Shown here: positions 1 through 9,939 of the stretch, piece after piece
How positions within the stretch are numbered: the stretch's first letter is position 1
Layout: the number at the start of each line of letters is the position of its first letter
NCBI GenBank assembly: GCA_011525745.1
Contig: WYBU01000064.1
Location: 1-64,000, forward strand
Direction of reading: 5' to 3'
Length of the DNA: 64,000 nucleotides
DNA from: Planctomycetaceae bacterium
Lineage (GTDB): Bacteria > Planctomycetota > Phycisphaerae > UBA1845 > UTPLA1
Notes under the pieces: generated by a model
The model's database searches: none
What the model was told of the DNA's origin: nothing
What the model saw: the letters and a program-made list of their open reading frames with translations, nothing else
Program-made: the position numbers and the translations under genes

Positions 1-540
1 CGTTACAGCTTCGTACATGCTTGAATAGCGGCGCGCTTCACGGTCGTGCCGTCGCGGCGACGGGCGATCCTGCCGACGCCCGCATTTGGAATTGTCGAAG
101 CAACAAGAAACGGTGGGTTGGGTACAACCCACCCTACGCGGGTTGTAGGGTGGGTTGTACTCAACCCACCATTGCGGCATTCGCGCGTCGGCCGTCGTTA
201 CAGCTTCGTACATGCTTGAATAGCGGCGCGCTTCACGGTCGTGCCGTCGCGGCGATGGCCGATCCCGCCGACGCCCGCATTTGGAATTGTCGATGCAACA
301 AAAAACAACGGTGGGTTGAGTACAACCCACCCTACGCCGGTTGTAGGGTGGGTTGTACTCAACCCACCATTGTGGCATTCGCGCGTTGTTCGTCGTTACA
401 GCTTCGTACATGCTTGAATACGGGTGCCCTTCACGGCCGTGACGTCGCGGTGACGGGCGATTTTGCCGACGCCCGCATTTGGAATTGTCGATGCAACTGA
501 AAATGGTGGGTTGAGTACAACCCACCCTACGGGCTTCGCG
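1..540. repeat. three tandem ~196-bp repeat units
   Basis: Three direct copies start at 1, 196 and 394 (periods 195 and 198 bp); the last is partial. Each starts with CGTTACAGCTTCGTACATGC and ends in an inverted pair, GGTGGGTTGAGTACAACCCACC then its near mirror, giving a strong hairpin. The open frame through it on the plus strand only reflects the repeat and its high GC. No gene is seen in 1-570. Confidence 0.85.
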
Positions 541-570
541 CCTGACGTCGGCGGGCGGCGCGGGCTGCGA

Positions 571-3084
571 TCACTTCGGCCGCATCACCCCCAGCCGCTT
601 CATGCGGAAACGCAGCGTCGAGGGCTTCAGTCCCAGCATGGCCGCCGCGCCGCGCGGGCCTTCGATGACGCCGGCGGCGGCTTGCAGCGCTTCCTGAATG
701 TGGCGGCGCTCCATCTCCTCAAGCGTGGCGACCGGCGGCGCGGTGGTACCGGGCGCAATGTTGGACGCGGGCGGCTCGGAGGGGCGGATCGCAAACGGCG
801 GCGCCGGCTCGCCTTGCGGCGCGTGAACCGACTCGCCGTTGGCCGGCTGATCGCTGTCCGTGGGCGGAAAATACGTGGCGGCCGCCGGTTGCAGCGACGG
901 AAAATCAAGCGGTGGTCGGGCGATCGACACAGCCGAGGGCGGCTGTGCCCCATTCACAGCCGAGGGCGGCTGTGCCCCATTCACAGCCGAGGGCGGCTGT
1001 GCCCCATTCATAGCCGAGGGCGGCTGTGCCCCATTCACAGCCGAGGGCGGCTGTGCCCCATTCATAGCCGAGGGCGGCTGTGCCCCATTCACAGCCGGGG
1101 GCGGCTGTGCCCCACTCACAGCCGAGGGCGGCTGTGCCACATTCATAGCCGAGGGCGGCTGTGCCCCATGCGTCACAGGCGAGGCCGGCCTTGTCACGTG
1201 CACTCCGCCGACGTCGCGCGGGTCGATGCTCAGGCAGGCGCCGTCGCAGATGATCATCGCCCGCTCGATCACGTGCTCCAGCTCGCGGACGTTGCCCAGC
1301 CACCGGCGGCGGCAGAGATAGTCGAGCGACTCGCGATCGAGGGACTTGACGCGCTTGCCCATGCGGCGGTTGAGGCGATTGATGAAATACTCGACCAGCA
1401 GCGGAATGTCCTCGCGCCGCTCGGCCAGCGACGGCACGTGAATCGGAAAGACGTTTAAGCGATAAAAAAGATCGGGACGAAACGTCCGCGCCTCGCAGGC
1501 GGCCAGCAGGTCGCGATTCGTCGCCGCGATGATGCGGGCGTTGCTGTGCAGCGTCTGCGTGCCGCCGACGCGCTCGAACTCGCCGTCCTGCAACACCCGC
1601 AACAGCTTGGCCTGAACCGACAGCGGCAGCTCGCCGATCTCGTCGAAGAACAGCGTCCCGTCGCGGGCCAGCTCGAACCGGCCGATGCGCCGCGCCGTGG
1701 CCGACGTAAACGCGCCGCGCTCGTGGCCGAACAGCTCGCTTTCGATCAATCCCTCGGGAATGGCGGCGCAATTCATCTTGACCAGCGGCTGATCGGCGCG
1801 GTTGCTGCGGGCGTGAATGGCGCGGGCCACCAGTTCCTTCCCGACGCCGGTTTCGCCGAGGATCAGGACCGTCGCGTGCGTCACGGCGACGCGCTCGATC
1901 GCGTCGAAAACCCGCCGCATCGCCGCCGACGAGCCGACGATCTCGCTGAAATTGTGACTGCTCTGGATCTCCTCGCGCAGATAGACGTTCTGCGCCGCCA
2001 GCCGGTCCGAGGCGCGCTGCAACTGCTCGTATTGCAGGGCGTTGTCGATCGCCAGCGCAAGCTGCATGGCGATGTTTTCGTACAACCACACGTCGGTCGT
2101 CTGCGCCGCGTGCGGATCGGTGGTGCCAAAGAAAAACGCGCCGATGACGCGGTTGCGCACCATCATCGGCGCTGCAACGTAGTGTCGTACGCCGGCTTCC
2201 AGCAGCCTGCGCTCGCTCGCAAATCGCGTCCCGCGCGCCAAATCGCCCGACTCGTAGCAGCGGCCGGTCTCGCTGATGAAGCCCATCGGCGTGTCGGCGG
2301 TCTGCATGACCTGCGGATCGGGAAGCCCGTCGGTCGTTTCGGGCGATTCGGGTGTTTGCACGTAGGCGCGCAGGGTTTCGCCAGAGTCGGCGACCAGCCC
2401 GATGGCGCTGTACTGAAAACCCTCGAGCCGCCGGAGGGCGCGGCAGGCGGATTGAATGACCTCGTCAAACTTGAGCGACGTGTTAATGGCGTGGCTCAGT
2501 TCAATCAGCGTGGCGCGGCGGCGGTCGCCTTTTTCCAGCCGGGTCAACGTGCGGGCGTTCCAGATGGCGGGCGCCGCGATGCGCGCGAGGCGTTCAACGT
2601 AGTCCGCGGCGGCCGAATCCAGCGGCGAAGCGGCGGAGGTTCCGAAGCAGAGCATGCCGACGAGACGCCCGTGGCATCGCAGCGGCGCTGCAATGCACGC
2701 GCCCACTCCAAGGTCGCACTGAAATTCCTGGAACGGCGACGACGCCGCGGCGGTGAGGTCGTCGATTCGGACGACGCTGTCCGACGTGCCGAAGCGGGCC
2801 AGCGGCGTCTGTGCACTGGGAAACTCGATGGCCGCGGGATCGCTGCTCCGCGCATCGGCGCTTCCGCGCGTCGGCATCGGGTAGAACACCACGAGGTCGC
2901 GGCGGGAATCGTGGATGGCCAGTGCCGCCCAAAGCACGCTGCCGATGTCGCCGATGGCGTCAGCGAGCACGCCGCAGACCGCTCGCCAGTCGGGCTGATT
3001 TCCCAGGACGGTTGCGACCCGCAGGAGTCGCGCATCGCGTAGGCCGCTGGCAGAGGAGTCGGCGGGAGTCGCAGTTTCGGGCAT
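571..3084 (-). CDS. GAF-domain sigma-54-type (NtrC family) transcriptional regulator
   Basis: 837 aa. Predicted order: two GAF-type sensory domains (about residues 20-180 and 190-345), a sigma-54 AAA+ domain (about 375-600), a repeat-built linker (639-719) and a C-terminal Fis-type helix-turn-helix. Walker A is GETGVGKE near residue 408 and Walker B is [11 protein letters not shown]. The loop that contacts sigma-54 reads GAFTSA instead of GAFTGA. In the family such proteins use ATP hydrolysis to open promoters held by sigma-54 polymerase; the GAF domains suggest a cytoplasmic small-molecule or redox signal, unidentified here. Nine 27-bp repeats encode the linker. The gene runs opposite to its right-hand neighbour and no target can be named. 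The start ATG at 3084 is the only good one seen. Confidence 0.9.
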   Translation of the reverse strand: MPETATPADSSASGLRDARLLRVATVLGNQPDWRAVCGVLADAIGDIGSVLWAALAIHDSRRDLVVFYPMPTRGSADARSSDPAAIEFPSAQTPLARFGTSDSVVRIDDLTAAASSPFQEFQCDLGVGACIAAPLRCHGRLVGMLCFGTSAASPLDSAAADYVERLARIAAPAIWNARTLTRLEKGDRRRATLIELSHAINTSLKFDEVIQSACRALRRLEGFQYSAIGLVADSGETLRAYVQTPESPETTDGLPDPQVMQTADTPMGFISETGRCYESGDLARGTRFASERRLLEAGVRHYVAAPMMVRNRVIGAFFFGTTDPHAAQTTDVWLYENIAMQLALAIDNALQYEQLQRASDRLAAQNVYLREEIQSSHNFSEIVGSSAAMRRVFDAIERVAVTHATVLILGETGVGKELVARAIHARSNRADQPLVKMNCAAIPEGLIESELFGHERGAFTSATARRIGRFELARDGTLFFDEIGELPLSVQAKLLRVLQDGEFERVGGTQTLHSNARIIAATNRDLLAACEARTFRPDLFYRLNVFPIHVPSLAERREDIPLLVEYFINRLNRRMGKRVKSLDRESLDYLCRRRWLGNVRELEHVIERAMIICDGACLSIDPRDVGGVHVTRPASPVTHGAQPPSAMNVAQPPSAVSGAQPPPAVNGAQPPSAMNGAQPPSAVNGAQPPSAMNGAQPPSAVNGAQPPSAVNGAQPPSAVSIARPPLDFPSLQPAAATYFPPTDSDQPANGESVHAPQGEPAPPFAIRPSEPPASNIAPGTTAPPVATLEEMERRHIQEALQAAAGVIEGPRGAAAMLGLKPSTLRFRMKRLGVMRPK
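928..1170 (-). repeat. nine in-frame 27-bp repeats inside the regulator gene
   Basis: Nine consecutive 27-bp units start at 928, 955, 982, 1009, 1036, 1063, 1090, 1117 and 1144. Each holds the palindrome CACAGCCGAGGGCGGCTGTG, the same element dispersed through the window outside genes. On the minus strand each unit encodes GAQPPSAVN or a close variant. A decayed tenth unit follows at 1171. There are no unique spacers. Confidence 0.95.
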
Positions 3085-3548
3085 TCGATGGGCACTCAGA
3101 ATTCAGATGGCGTTGTCCTATGCGACCGATCGAAGATCGCTTCGCGTCTTCCACTGCCACGTTCTCGTTCGGCTGTCTCTGGGCCGTATTCACGTCGCTG
3201 ACGCGATCTTTATCCGCGGCTCTTCCGGCCGGTGCTGACGACAGCCGCAACTAAAGGCGACGTTCACGCCCCCGCAATCGCTCGGAGTGTCATTATACCA
3301 CCACGTCCCTTCGCGGCCCCACAACAGGTGGTGGCGCGCTCGGCGACCATCTGGCCGCTCGACTTGGTTCATATGCTCCGCTCTGGCATTCCAAGGCCTT
3401 TTTCCGCAACGGGTTGTGGCACAGCGAGTGCTTCAAGGGGGGCCTGTGGCCGGGCGGCTTCGAGTAGCCGCGCTCGCAGCGCCGTGTTGGCGGCGCGAGC
3501 GAGGCTTTAGCCGTAGTCGAGTGGGTCTTGGAACCTGAGGAGCAACGA
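3085..3548. other. intergenic region, promoters for divergent genes
   Basis: 464 bp between the minus-strand regulator and the plus-strand dockerin-like protein. It should hold both promoters. No RNA gene, terminator or clear protein gene was recognised; short open frames here have no ribosome-binding site of note. Confidence 0.5.
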
Positions 3549-5957
3549 ATGTTGGTCGTATCTCGCCGTCATTCCGGGGTAGCGGTTCTCGCGATTGCGT
3601 GTTGGTTGGCTTTCGCGCCCTTTGTATCAGCCCAGACGCCGTCACTGGCGTCGGAGGGCCGCATCTTCGGACAGCCGTTCGTCGCGTTCGGCTACGACGT
3701 CAAATCGGTGCTGCCGAGTCGCTCGGGGGAGTCGTGGTTTCCGCACCTCTACAACCCTCCCGCGGTGGAAATGATTCTGGAACCGCCCTCGCTGCGGCCC
3801 GAAGCGCTGGCCTTCCGCAACGGCTTGCTGTACGTCGCCGGCGACTGGAATGAAACGCAGAACCAGATTGCCGTCTTCTCAACAAACGAGTGGGGCGAGC
3901 TTGTTTTCAATCATTCGATCAGTCTGCCGCTCTCGACGCCGCCGCCGCTGACGATGCCCAACAACCAGTGGTGGGGACCGGAAGGCATGACATTCAACAC
4001 CGGCGCGACCGGAGTCGGCGCCGGCGCCGGCGCGCTCGTGACGGTCGACGATCAGCAGGCCGGCGTGGGCAGCACGTTCGCGCTGGTGAACGCGGGCAAC
4101 GGCACGCTGTCGTCGTTCGGCACGGTTCCTGTGCCCGAAGACATCGCCTACGCGCCGCTGTCGCATCAATTTTTCGTGCTTTCGACGCCCAACACCGTCA
4201 ACGTCTATGCGGCGGACATGACGCCCACGGGCGTGAGCTGGTTGGCGCCGTCGCGCTCGCGCGGCCTGACCGTCGTGTCGCCGGAGTTCGCGCGAACATT
4301 GACGGGCGATCAGACGCTGACGGGCGACATCCTGCTCGTGATCTGCAAGGAAGACACGGACCCGGCGAATCCGCTGCCGAACCGCCTGGCGGCGTTTCGC
4401 GCGGATGGGACGCCTATCGGCGTCGAGCAGGACATCTCCTGGGTCGATCTGGCGCTGGACAACAGCAGCCAAAGCGGCACGGTGGCCGGACCGCATGAGA
4501 TGGAAGCGATCGTCGTCGATGAGGCGACGGGCGTGATCTACATCGGCGACGAGGCGGCCCGCGCTGTGTACGCGATCAAGGCTGTGACGCCGCAAATGGG
4601 CGCCACCCAGGGACCGGTCTTCGGCCGGACGTGGCAGGCCCGCGGGCAGTACGTCGAGCTGGACCTTCCGACGCGCAACGGCGAGCCGTGGTTCCCGGCG
4701 CTTCAACAGCAACTCAACGATCCGCCCAAGCTCCGGCCCGAAGGCCTGGCGTTGCGCAACGGGCTGCTCTACGCATCGGGCGACTGGAACGAGACCCAGA
4801 ATCAGATCGCCGTGTTTCAGACGGCGGCGGATGGCACGCTGACGTTCGACCACGCGCTGGCGCTGCCGGTGCCGAATCCTCCGCCTTCCTATCCGAACAA
4901 CGTCTTGTGGGGTCCCGAGGGACTGACGTTCAACACCGGCGCGACGGGCTACGGCGGCGGCGGTCAGTCGCTCGTGACGGTCGAAGACGAACAGTGGCTG
5001 CTGTTCGGCAACACGCGCGGCCTGATCAACACGACGACGGGGGCGACGTCGGGCATGGGCGTAATGACCTCGCCGGACGACATCGCCTACGGGCCGCTCA
5101 CGCAGCGGTTCTACGTCGTGACCGATCCGAACGTGATGCGCGTCTATTCCAACGCCCCGACTTATCTGAACATTCAGTTCGCCATCGCGACGCGCGCCAA
5201 AGGCGCGGCCGTCATTTCGCCCGCGTTCGCACGGTTCCTGCTGAATGACCAGTCAATCTCGCAGGAAGTGCTCCTGGTCGTCGCCAAAAGTCAATTCGGC
5301 AGCACGGCCGCGCCGAACAACCGGCTGGCGGCTTACACGGTCGGCGGCGCGCTGCTGGGAATGCAGGATCTGCTCTGGACGCGCGACGCGATGCCGGGAC
5401 AACCGCTTCAGGAGTTCGAGGCGGTCGCCGTCGATGAGACAAATCAGGTCATTTATCTGGGCGACGAGAAGGCCGGCAGCATCGTGGCCCTGACGCTGCC
5501 GCAGCCGCTATCGATCACGACGCCGTCGCCGCTGCCGGCCGCGGTTGCGGGGCAGTCCTATGCGACGACGATTCAGGCGACCGGCGGACAGGCGCCCTAC
5601 ACGTTCGCGCTGACGAGCGGGGCGCTGCCGAACGGGTTGTCACTCGGCGCCGACGGAACGCTCTCGGGCGCGCCGGCGGAATGCGGCGCGTTCAACTTCT
5701 CTGTGCAGGCGGCGGATTCGGCGAATCCGCCCGCGACGGCGTCGGCCACGTTCGACCTGACCGTGTCGTTCGTCGGACTGAGCGGCGACATGGACGGCAA
5801 CGGCGTTCGTGACGGCGACGACATCGGGCGATTCGTGAACGTGCTGGCCGGCATGGGCGCCGGCGCCGATGCGTGCGCGGCGGACATGAACGGCGATTCC
5901 GTCGTCGATGCCACGGATGTCGCGCTGTTTACGCAGGCGCTGCTCGGAAATCCATAA
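3549..5957 (+). CDS. secreted two-repeat protein with He_PIG domain and dockerin-like tail
   Basis: 802 aa from the ATG at 3549, preferred over an upstream codon because CTGAGGAG lies 7 bp before it. A signal peptide ends near VSA-Q (residue 28). Two ~310-residue halves are homologous: both contain LRPE-A/G-LA-RNGLLY followed by GDWNETQNQIAVF, and GP-E-TFNTGATG, and look like beta-propeller or esterase-like phytase-type repeats. A putative Ig domain (about 662-745, APYTFALTSGALPNGLSL) follows, then a dockerin-like pair of EF-hand-like loops, DMDGNGVRDGDD and DMNGDSVVDATD. The role is probably extracellular or cell-surface; the ligand is unknown. In planctomycetes such tails are common on secreted proteins without a cellulosome, so this tail need not bind a cohesin. 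Confidence 0.8.
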   Translation: MLVVSRRHSGVAVLAIACWLAFAPFVSAQTPSLASEGRIFGQPFVAFGYDVKSVLPSRSGESWFPHLYNPPAVEMILEPPSLRPEALAFRNGLLYVAGDWNETQNQIAVFSTNEWGELVFNHSISLPLSTPPPLTMPNNQWWGPEGMTFNTGATGVGAGAGALVTVDDQQAGVGSTFALVNAGNGTLSSFGTVPVPEDIAYAPLSHQFFVLSTPNTVNVYAADMTPTGVSWLAPSRSRGLTVVSPEFARTLTGDQTLTGDILLVICKEDTDPANPLPNRLAAFRADGTPIGVEQDISWVDLALDNSSQSGTVAGPHEMEAIVVDEATGVIYIGDEAARAVYAIKAVTPQMGATQGPVFGRTWQARGQYVELDLPTRNGEPWFPALQQQLNDPPKLRPEGLALRNGLLYASGDWNETQNQIAVFQTAADGTLTFDHALALPVPNPPPSYPNNVLWGPEGLTFNTGATGYGGGGQSLVTVEDEQWLLFGNTRGLINTTTGATSGMGVMTSPDDIAYGPLTQRFYVVTDPNVMRVYSNAPTYLNIQFAIATRAKGAAVISPAFARFLLNDQSISQEVLLVVAKSQFGSTAAPNNRLAAYTVGGALLGMQDLLWTRDAMPGQPLQEFEAVAVDETNQVIYLGDEKAGSIVALTLPQPLSITTPSPLPAAVAGQSYATTIQATGGQAPYTFALTSGALPNGLSLGADGTLSGAPAECGAFNFSVQAADSANPPATASATFDLTVSFVGLSGDMDGNGVRDGDDIGRFVNVLAGMGAGADACAADMNGDSVVDATDVALFTQALLGNP

Positions 5958-6033
5958 GAGGCGAACGAAGAAGCACGGCGAAGCGCAACGCGCCGATTGG
6001 GCTTTGCCGCTTCGCGGAGTGAGCAAGTGTTCT

Positions 6034-6092
6034 CGCACGGGCTGCAAGCCCGTGCCACGCGGATCACAGCCGAGAGCGGCTGTTGCCGCACA
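6034..6092. repeat. two dispersed palindromes in the leader of the glycosyltransferase cluster
   Basis: GCACGGGCTGCAAGCCCGTGC (family R6) is followed by CACAGCCGAGAGCGGCTGTT (family R1), directly before the Shine-Dalgarno of the first cluster gene. In the transcript each would form a hairpin. Confidence 0.8.
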
Positions 6093-6106
6093 GCGAGGAT
6101 CTTTCG

Positions 6107-7297
6107 ATGCGACTCATGGCGATCTGTCACGACAGCGTGGGAATTGGACACCTGCGCCGCACGTTCGCGATCGCCGAACAGGCGACGCGGACGATACCGT
6201 CGTGTCGCGTGCTGGTGCTCAGCGGTTCGCTTCACGCCGCGCATTTCACGCTGCCGCAGCGCGTCGACTACGTCAAGCTGCCGGCGCTGTGCAAGGGCCC
6301 CGACTATCGCTACTGCGCCAAGTCGCTGGGCATCAGCTTCGCGGATACCGTCGCCGTTCGCTCGTCGATCATCACGGCGACGGCCGCCAGCTTCCGGCCG
6401 GACGTGCTGCTGGTGGACAAGTCGCCCCTGGGCGTTCAGGGCGAGAACGAGAAGGCGATTCGGCTGGTGAAGGACCGCTACCCCGCCACGCGGACGATCT
6501 TCGGAATGCGCGACATCGAGGACGCGCCGGACGTGACGATCGACGAATGGCGCCGCAACGGTCAGTACGACGCGCTGGCGCGCTACTTCGACGAAATCTG
6601 GGTCTACGGCGATTCCCGCGTCTTCGACGTCGCCGAGGCGTATCAGCTTCCCGAATCCATCACGCGCAAGCTGCGCTACGTCGGCTACGTCAGCAAGCCC
6701 GACTGCGGCCATGAGCACGTTGATGATCCGTCGCGCAACGGCAGCCTCCGGCTGCTGGTGACCGTCGGCGGCGGAACGGACGGGTTTTCGCTCCTGGACC
6801 AGTTTCTTTCGGATCCAGTGGCGCGCGTGGGCGAGCGACCGGTGGAAACGACGATCGTCGGCGGCCCGGACTTGCCGCGTGCGCAGGCGGTGCAGTTGCG
6901 ACAGCGGGCCGCGGCGATCGAAGGCGTGACGTTCCGCGACGTGATGCCGTGCATGATGTGTGCCTATCGCGGCGTCGACGCCGTGCTGACGATGGGGGGC
7001 TACAACACGATGGTCGAAGTGGTCCGCACCGGCCGGCGGATGCTGGTCTACCCGCGCGTCGAGCCGCGGCTGGAGCAGTACATCCGCGCCAAGCGGTTCG
7101 CGCTGTTGCACCTGTGCGAAGCGCTCGATCCCAACTGCATGACGCCCGCCCGGCTGCACGCCGCGGTCGAGCGTTTGCTGTCGCGTTCCGGCCCGGAAAC
7201 GGCCTGGCATCCCAACCTCGACGGGCTGACCAACGTGGCCCGCCGCCTGTCCCGATTGGAGGCGACGATCCGTGACTCGATGGCTGTATTTGTGTAA
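6107..7297 (+). CDS. MurG/GT28-like glycosyltransferase
   Basis: 396 aa from the ATG at 6107 (CGAGGATC upstream). The N terminus has the ICHDSVGIGHLRRT loop, the glycine-rich donor or acceptor loop typical of GT-B enzymes. The C-terminal half carries LLVTVGGGTDGF and a TMGGYNTMVEV segment, the GT28 nucleotide-sugar site (compare G-x-N-T/S-x-x-E in MurG). It is therefore a predicted cytosolic sugar transferase; the sugar and acceptor are unknown. It opens a cluster of coupled genes and overlaps the next gene by 26 bp, arguing for co-translation. Two dispersed palindromes lie in its leader. Confidence 0.8.
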   Translation: MRLMAICHDSVGIGHLRRTFAIAEQATRTIPSCRVLVLSGSLHAAHFTLPQRVDYVKLPALCKGPDYRYCAKSLGISFADTVAVRSSIITATAASFRPDVLLVDKSPLGVQGENEKAIRLVKDRYPATRTIFGMRDIEDAPDVTIDEWRRNGQYDALARYFDEIWVYGDSRVFDVAEAYQLPESITRKLRYVGYVSKPDCGHEHVDDPSRNGSLRLLVTVGGGTDGFSLLDQFLSDPVARVGERPVETTIVGGPDLPRAQAVQLRQRAAAIEGVTFRDVMPCMMCAYRGVDAVLTMGGYNTMVEVVRTGRRMLVYPRVEPRLEQYIRAKRFALLHLCEALDPNCMTPARLHAAVERLLSRSGPETAWHPNLDGLTNVARRLSRLEATIRDSMAVFV

Positions 7298-8543
7298 CGA
7301 TCTCGGCATTCCCCTGGACGGCTCGAAGGGCGCCAGCACGCACGTCCGCGCGATCACGCGCGCTGTGTGTGCGATCGGTCGCGAGGTGACGGTGCTGGCG
7401 GCACGCGGGCGGCTGCCGGCGGACCACCCGGCGCGTCAAGTCGAGACTCCGGCGGGCGATGCGGCGCGGGCCATCGACGCGTCGTTGCGGAACTGGCTGA
7501 CCGGAATCGGCGCGGTGCCGGCGCTGGCCGGCGAAATCGCGCAAATGACCTACGACGCGGAGCTGACGCGGCTGCTCGACGGCGACCAGCCGGGAATCGA
7601 AGTCGACGTCGTGCTCGAGCGACTGTCGCTTTTCGCTTCGGCAGGGCTGGCGTTCGCGCGGCGGCGCGGCCTGCCCTATCTGGTCGAAATGAACGCGCCG
7701 CTGTCGCGCGAGGCGGCCCGCTACCGCGACGCGGGCATGGAGCAGCTCGCGCGGCAGATCGAGCGTCAGACGCTGGCCGGAGCGGACGCGGTGATAACCG
7801 TTTCCGAGGAGCTGCGGCAGTATGCCATCGCGCAGATGGGGCTGTCGCCGCAGCGCGTGCATACGGTGCCCAACGGCGTCGACCTCGAACTGTTCGGCCG
7901 GCGCCACGACCGCGCGGCGGCGCGGGCCGAGGCTGGGACGCCCGCCAACGCGCTGGTGTATGGATTCGTCGGCAGCCTCAAAGCCTGGCATGGTGTCGAG
8001 ACGCTGCTGGACGCGTTCCGCCACGTGCGCAACGCCCATCGTCACGCACATCTGCTGATCATCGGCAACGGACGCATGTCGGACTACTACCGCGCCAAGG
8101 CGGCCGAACTGGGCGTGGACCAGTCGACGACTTTCTACGGCGCGGCCGCGCACGAAACGGTGGCGCGACTGCTGAGCGGCGTCGACATCGCCGTCGCGCC
8201 CTATCTGCCCCAGGACACGTTCTATTTCTCCCCGTTGAAGCTGTATGAGTACATGGCGGCGGGGTTGTGCATCGTGGCCAGTCGGGCCGGCCAGATCGCC
8301 GAGGTCATCGAGTGCGGCAAGAACGGGCTGTTGTTCACGCCCGGGCGCTCGGGCGAGTTGGCCGAAGTTCTGATCTACGCCGGTACGGACGCGGCGTTGC
8401 GGGCGCGGCTCAGTGCCGCGGCGCGCCGCTGCGTGGCCGGTCGCGGATGGGAGAACGTCGCAGAGAAGATCGCGCAAATCGCCGAATCGGTCGCGCAACG
8501 GCCGGCGGCGCCGGTGGAGGACGACGCATATGCCGCCGTCTAG
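7272..8543 (+). CDS. GT4-family glycosyltransferase
   Basis: 423 aa with a GTG start inside the end of the previous gene. GT-B fold, family GT4: an N-terminal DGSKGASTHVRAI loop, VITVSEELRQY, VPNGVDLELF, and the C-terminal sugar-nucleotide site FYFSPLKLYEYMAAG with the expected E-x7-E-like spacing. It probably adds a hexose or related sugar to a lipid-linked or protein-linked glycan in the cytosol. It is translationally coupled to the genes on either side (overlaps of 26 and 14 bp). Confidence 0.85.
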   Translation: MTRWLYLCNDLGIPLDGSKGASTHVRAITRAVCAIGREVTVLAARGRLPADHPARQVETPAGDAARAIDASLRNWLTGIGAVPALAGEIAQMTYDAELTRLLDGDQPGIEVDVVLERLSLFASAGLAFARRRGLPYLVEMNAPLSREAARYRDAGMEQLARQIERQTLAGADAVITVSEELRQYAIAQMGLSPQRVHTVPNGVDLELFGRRHDRAAARAEAGTPANALVYGFVGSLKAWHGVETLLDAFRHVRNAHRHAHLLIIGNGRMSDYYRAKAAELGVDQSTTFYGAAAHETVARLLSGVDIAVAPYLPQDTFYFSPLKLYEYMAAGLCIVASRAGQIAEVIECGKNGLLFTPGRSGELAEVLIYAGTDAALRARLSAAARRCVAGRGWENVAEKIAQIAESVAQRPAAPVEDDAYAAV

Positions 8544-9939
8544 CTGTCCCAAGACCCGCGTCGATCACGCGATGCGCGGTGCGTCGGCCGCGACCTCTCG
8601 CGAGCCGGCACGGTGCGGCCGCGTGGCGTATCTGCTTCAGGTTTTTCCCAAGTTCTCCGAGACGTTCATTCTCAATGAACTGATCGAGCATCAGCGGCAG
8701 GGGGCGGCGGTGCGCGTGCTGTCGCTCCGTCTGCCGCGCGAAGGGCGCTTCCATCGCATGTTGGCCGACCTGAACGAGGCGGCCGAATATCTGCCCGAAG
8801 CCCTCTCGGATGCTCCGGGCCGGGCGGCCGAAGCGCTCTGGTCGGCGACGCGACACTCGCCGCGTGCCATGAGCCGCGCGACCTGGGGTCGGCTCAGAGG
8901 GCGGTTCACGACGCGCGACGTATGGCAGGCGGCGATGGCGCGGCGCTGGGCCGAGCGGCGGGGTGTGACGCACGTTCACTGCCACTTCGGCGGGTACGCC
9001 GCGCGGGTGGCGTTTCTGTCGCGACTGATGGGCGGCCCATCCTTCTCCATGACGCTCCACGCATTCGACATTTTCCGCCGCGACGTCGACGCCGCGCTGT
9101 TGCGCGAGATGATCGAAACGTCGGCATTCACCGTCACGGTGTCGCGATTCAACGAGCGATTCCTGCGCGACGTCATCGGCGCCTCGGCGCTGAAGATTCG
9201 CGTGCTTTACAACGGCCTGCCGCTCGAGCGATTCGCGTTTCACGCCGCCCCGCGCTCGTCGCGCACGATCGTGGCCGTTGGCCGCCTGATCGAAAAGAAG
9301 GGCTTCACCCATCTGGTTCGCGCGTGCGCCATTCTCGCGCAACGCGGCGCGCTGGACCGCTGCGACATCATCGGCGACGGGCGCGAAAAGGATGCGCTCA
9401 AGGCGCTGATCCGCGAATTGGGGCTGAGCGGCGTCGTCCGGCTGACGGGGCCGCAGCCGATCGAACGTGTCGCGGCGGCGCTGACCGAGGCTTCGGCCTT
9501 CGCTCTGCCGTGCGTCGCGGCGCAGGACGGCAACATGGACGCGCTGCCGACCGTGCTGCTCGAGGCGATGGCCTCCGGCTGCCCGTGTGTGTCAACGCGG
9601 CTGTCGGGCATTCCCGAGATCATCGAGGACAAAGCGTCCGGGCTGCTCGTCGAGCCGGGCGACGAGGCCGGACTGGCCGACGCGCTTGAGCGTGTCATGA
9701 CCGATGCGGCACTGGCGCGGCGACTGGCCCTGGCCGGTCGGCAACGCGTCGAGCGGCTGTTCGACGTTCGCAACAGCGTGGCCACGCTGTCGGACTGGCT
9801 GCAATCGGCCGCGGCCGACAGCGCGGCGAATGCCGACGCCGCGGCGTCCAGCCATGACGGCAGGCCATCGCGACAAATCACGTCGGTTGTGCAACGGGCG
9901 GAAGCGCCCGGCGAGGAGCGCGCTTGTGAACCGGTCTGA
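8530..9939 (+). CDS. GT4-family glycosyltransferase
   Basis: 469 aa. The ATG at 8530 fits a GGTGGAGG site just upstream; a longer frame exists but runs deep into the previous gene. Motifs: VAYLLQVFPKFSETFILNE at the N terminus (as in exopolysaccharide GT4 enzymes of the ExoL/colanic acid type), HVHCHFGG, a GRLIEKKGF core loop and DALPTVLLEAMASGCP at the donor site. Predicted cytosolic sugar transferase for a surface or exported glycan. The last 14 bp overlap the exporter gene. Confidence 0.85.
   Translation: MPPSSCPKTRVDHAMRGASAATSREPARCGRVAYLLQVFPKFSETFILNELIEHQRQGAAVRVLSLRLPREGRFHRMLADLNEAAEYLPEALSDAPGRAAEALWSATRHSPRAMSRATWGRLRGRFTTRDVWQAAMARRWAERRGVTHVHCHFGGYAARVAFLSRLMGGPSFSMTLHAFDIFRRDVDAALLREMIETSAFTVTVSRFNERFLRDVIGASALKIRVLYNGLPLERFAFHAAPRSSRTIVAVGRLIEKKGFTHLVRACAILAQRGALDRCDIIGDGREKDALKALIRELGLSGVVRLTGPQPIERVAAALTEASAFALPCVAAQDGNMDALPTVLLEAMASGCPCVSTRLSGIPEIIEDKASGLLVEPGDEAGLADALERVMTDAALARRLALAGRQRVERLFDVRNSVATLSDWLQSAAADSAANADAAASSHDGRPSRQITSVVQRAEAPGEERACEPV

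Noticed and set aside
928-1170. Regular 27-bp repeats as a CRISPR array
   Set aside because: Units are contiguous, with no unique spacers, and they form an open frame inside a regulator gene.
463-1458. Long plus-strand frames over the regulator gene
   Set aside because: Arg/His-rich translations antisense to an intact GAF-AAA+ protein; they are high-GC shadows.
5597-7357. 586-codon minus-strand frame
   Set aside because: Runs antisense across the dockerin-like and glycosyltransferase genes and has no recognisable motif.
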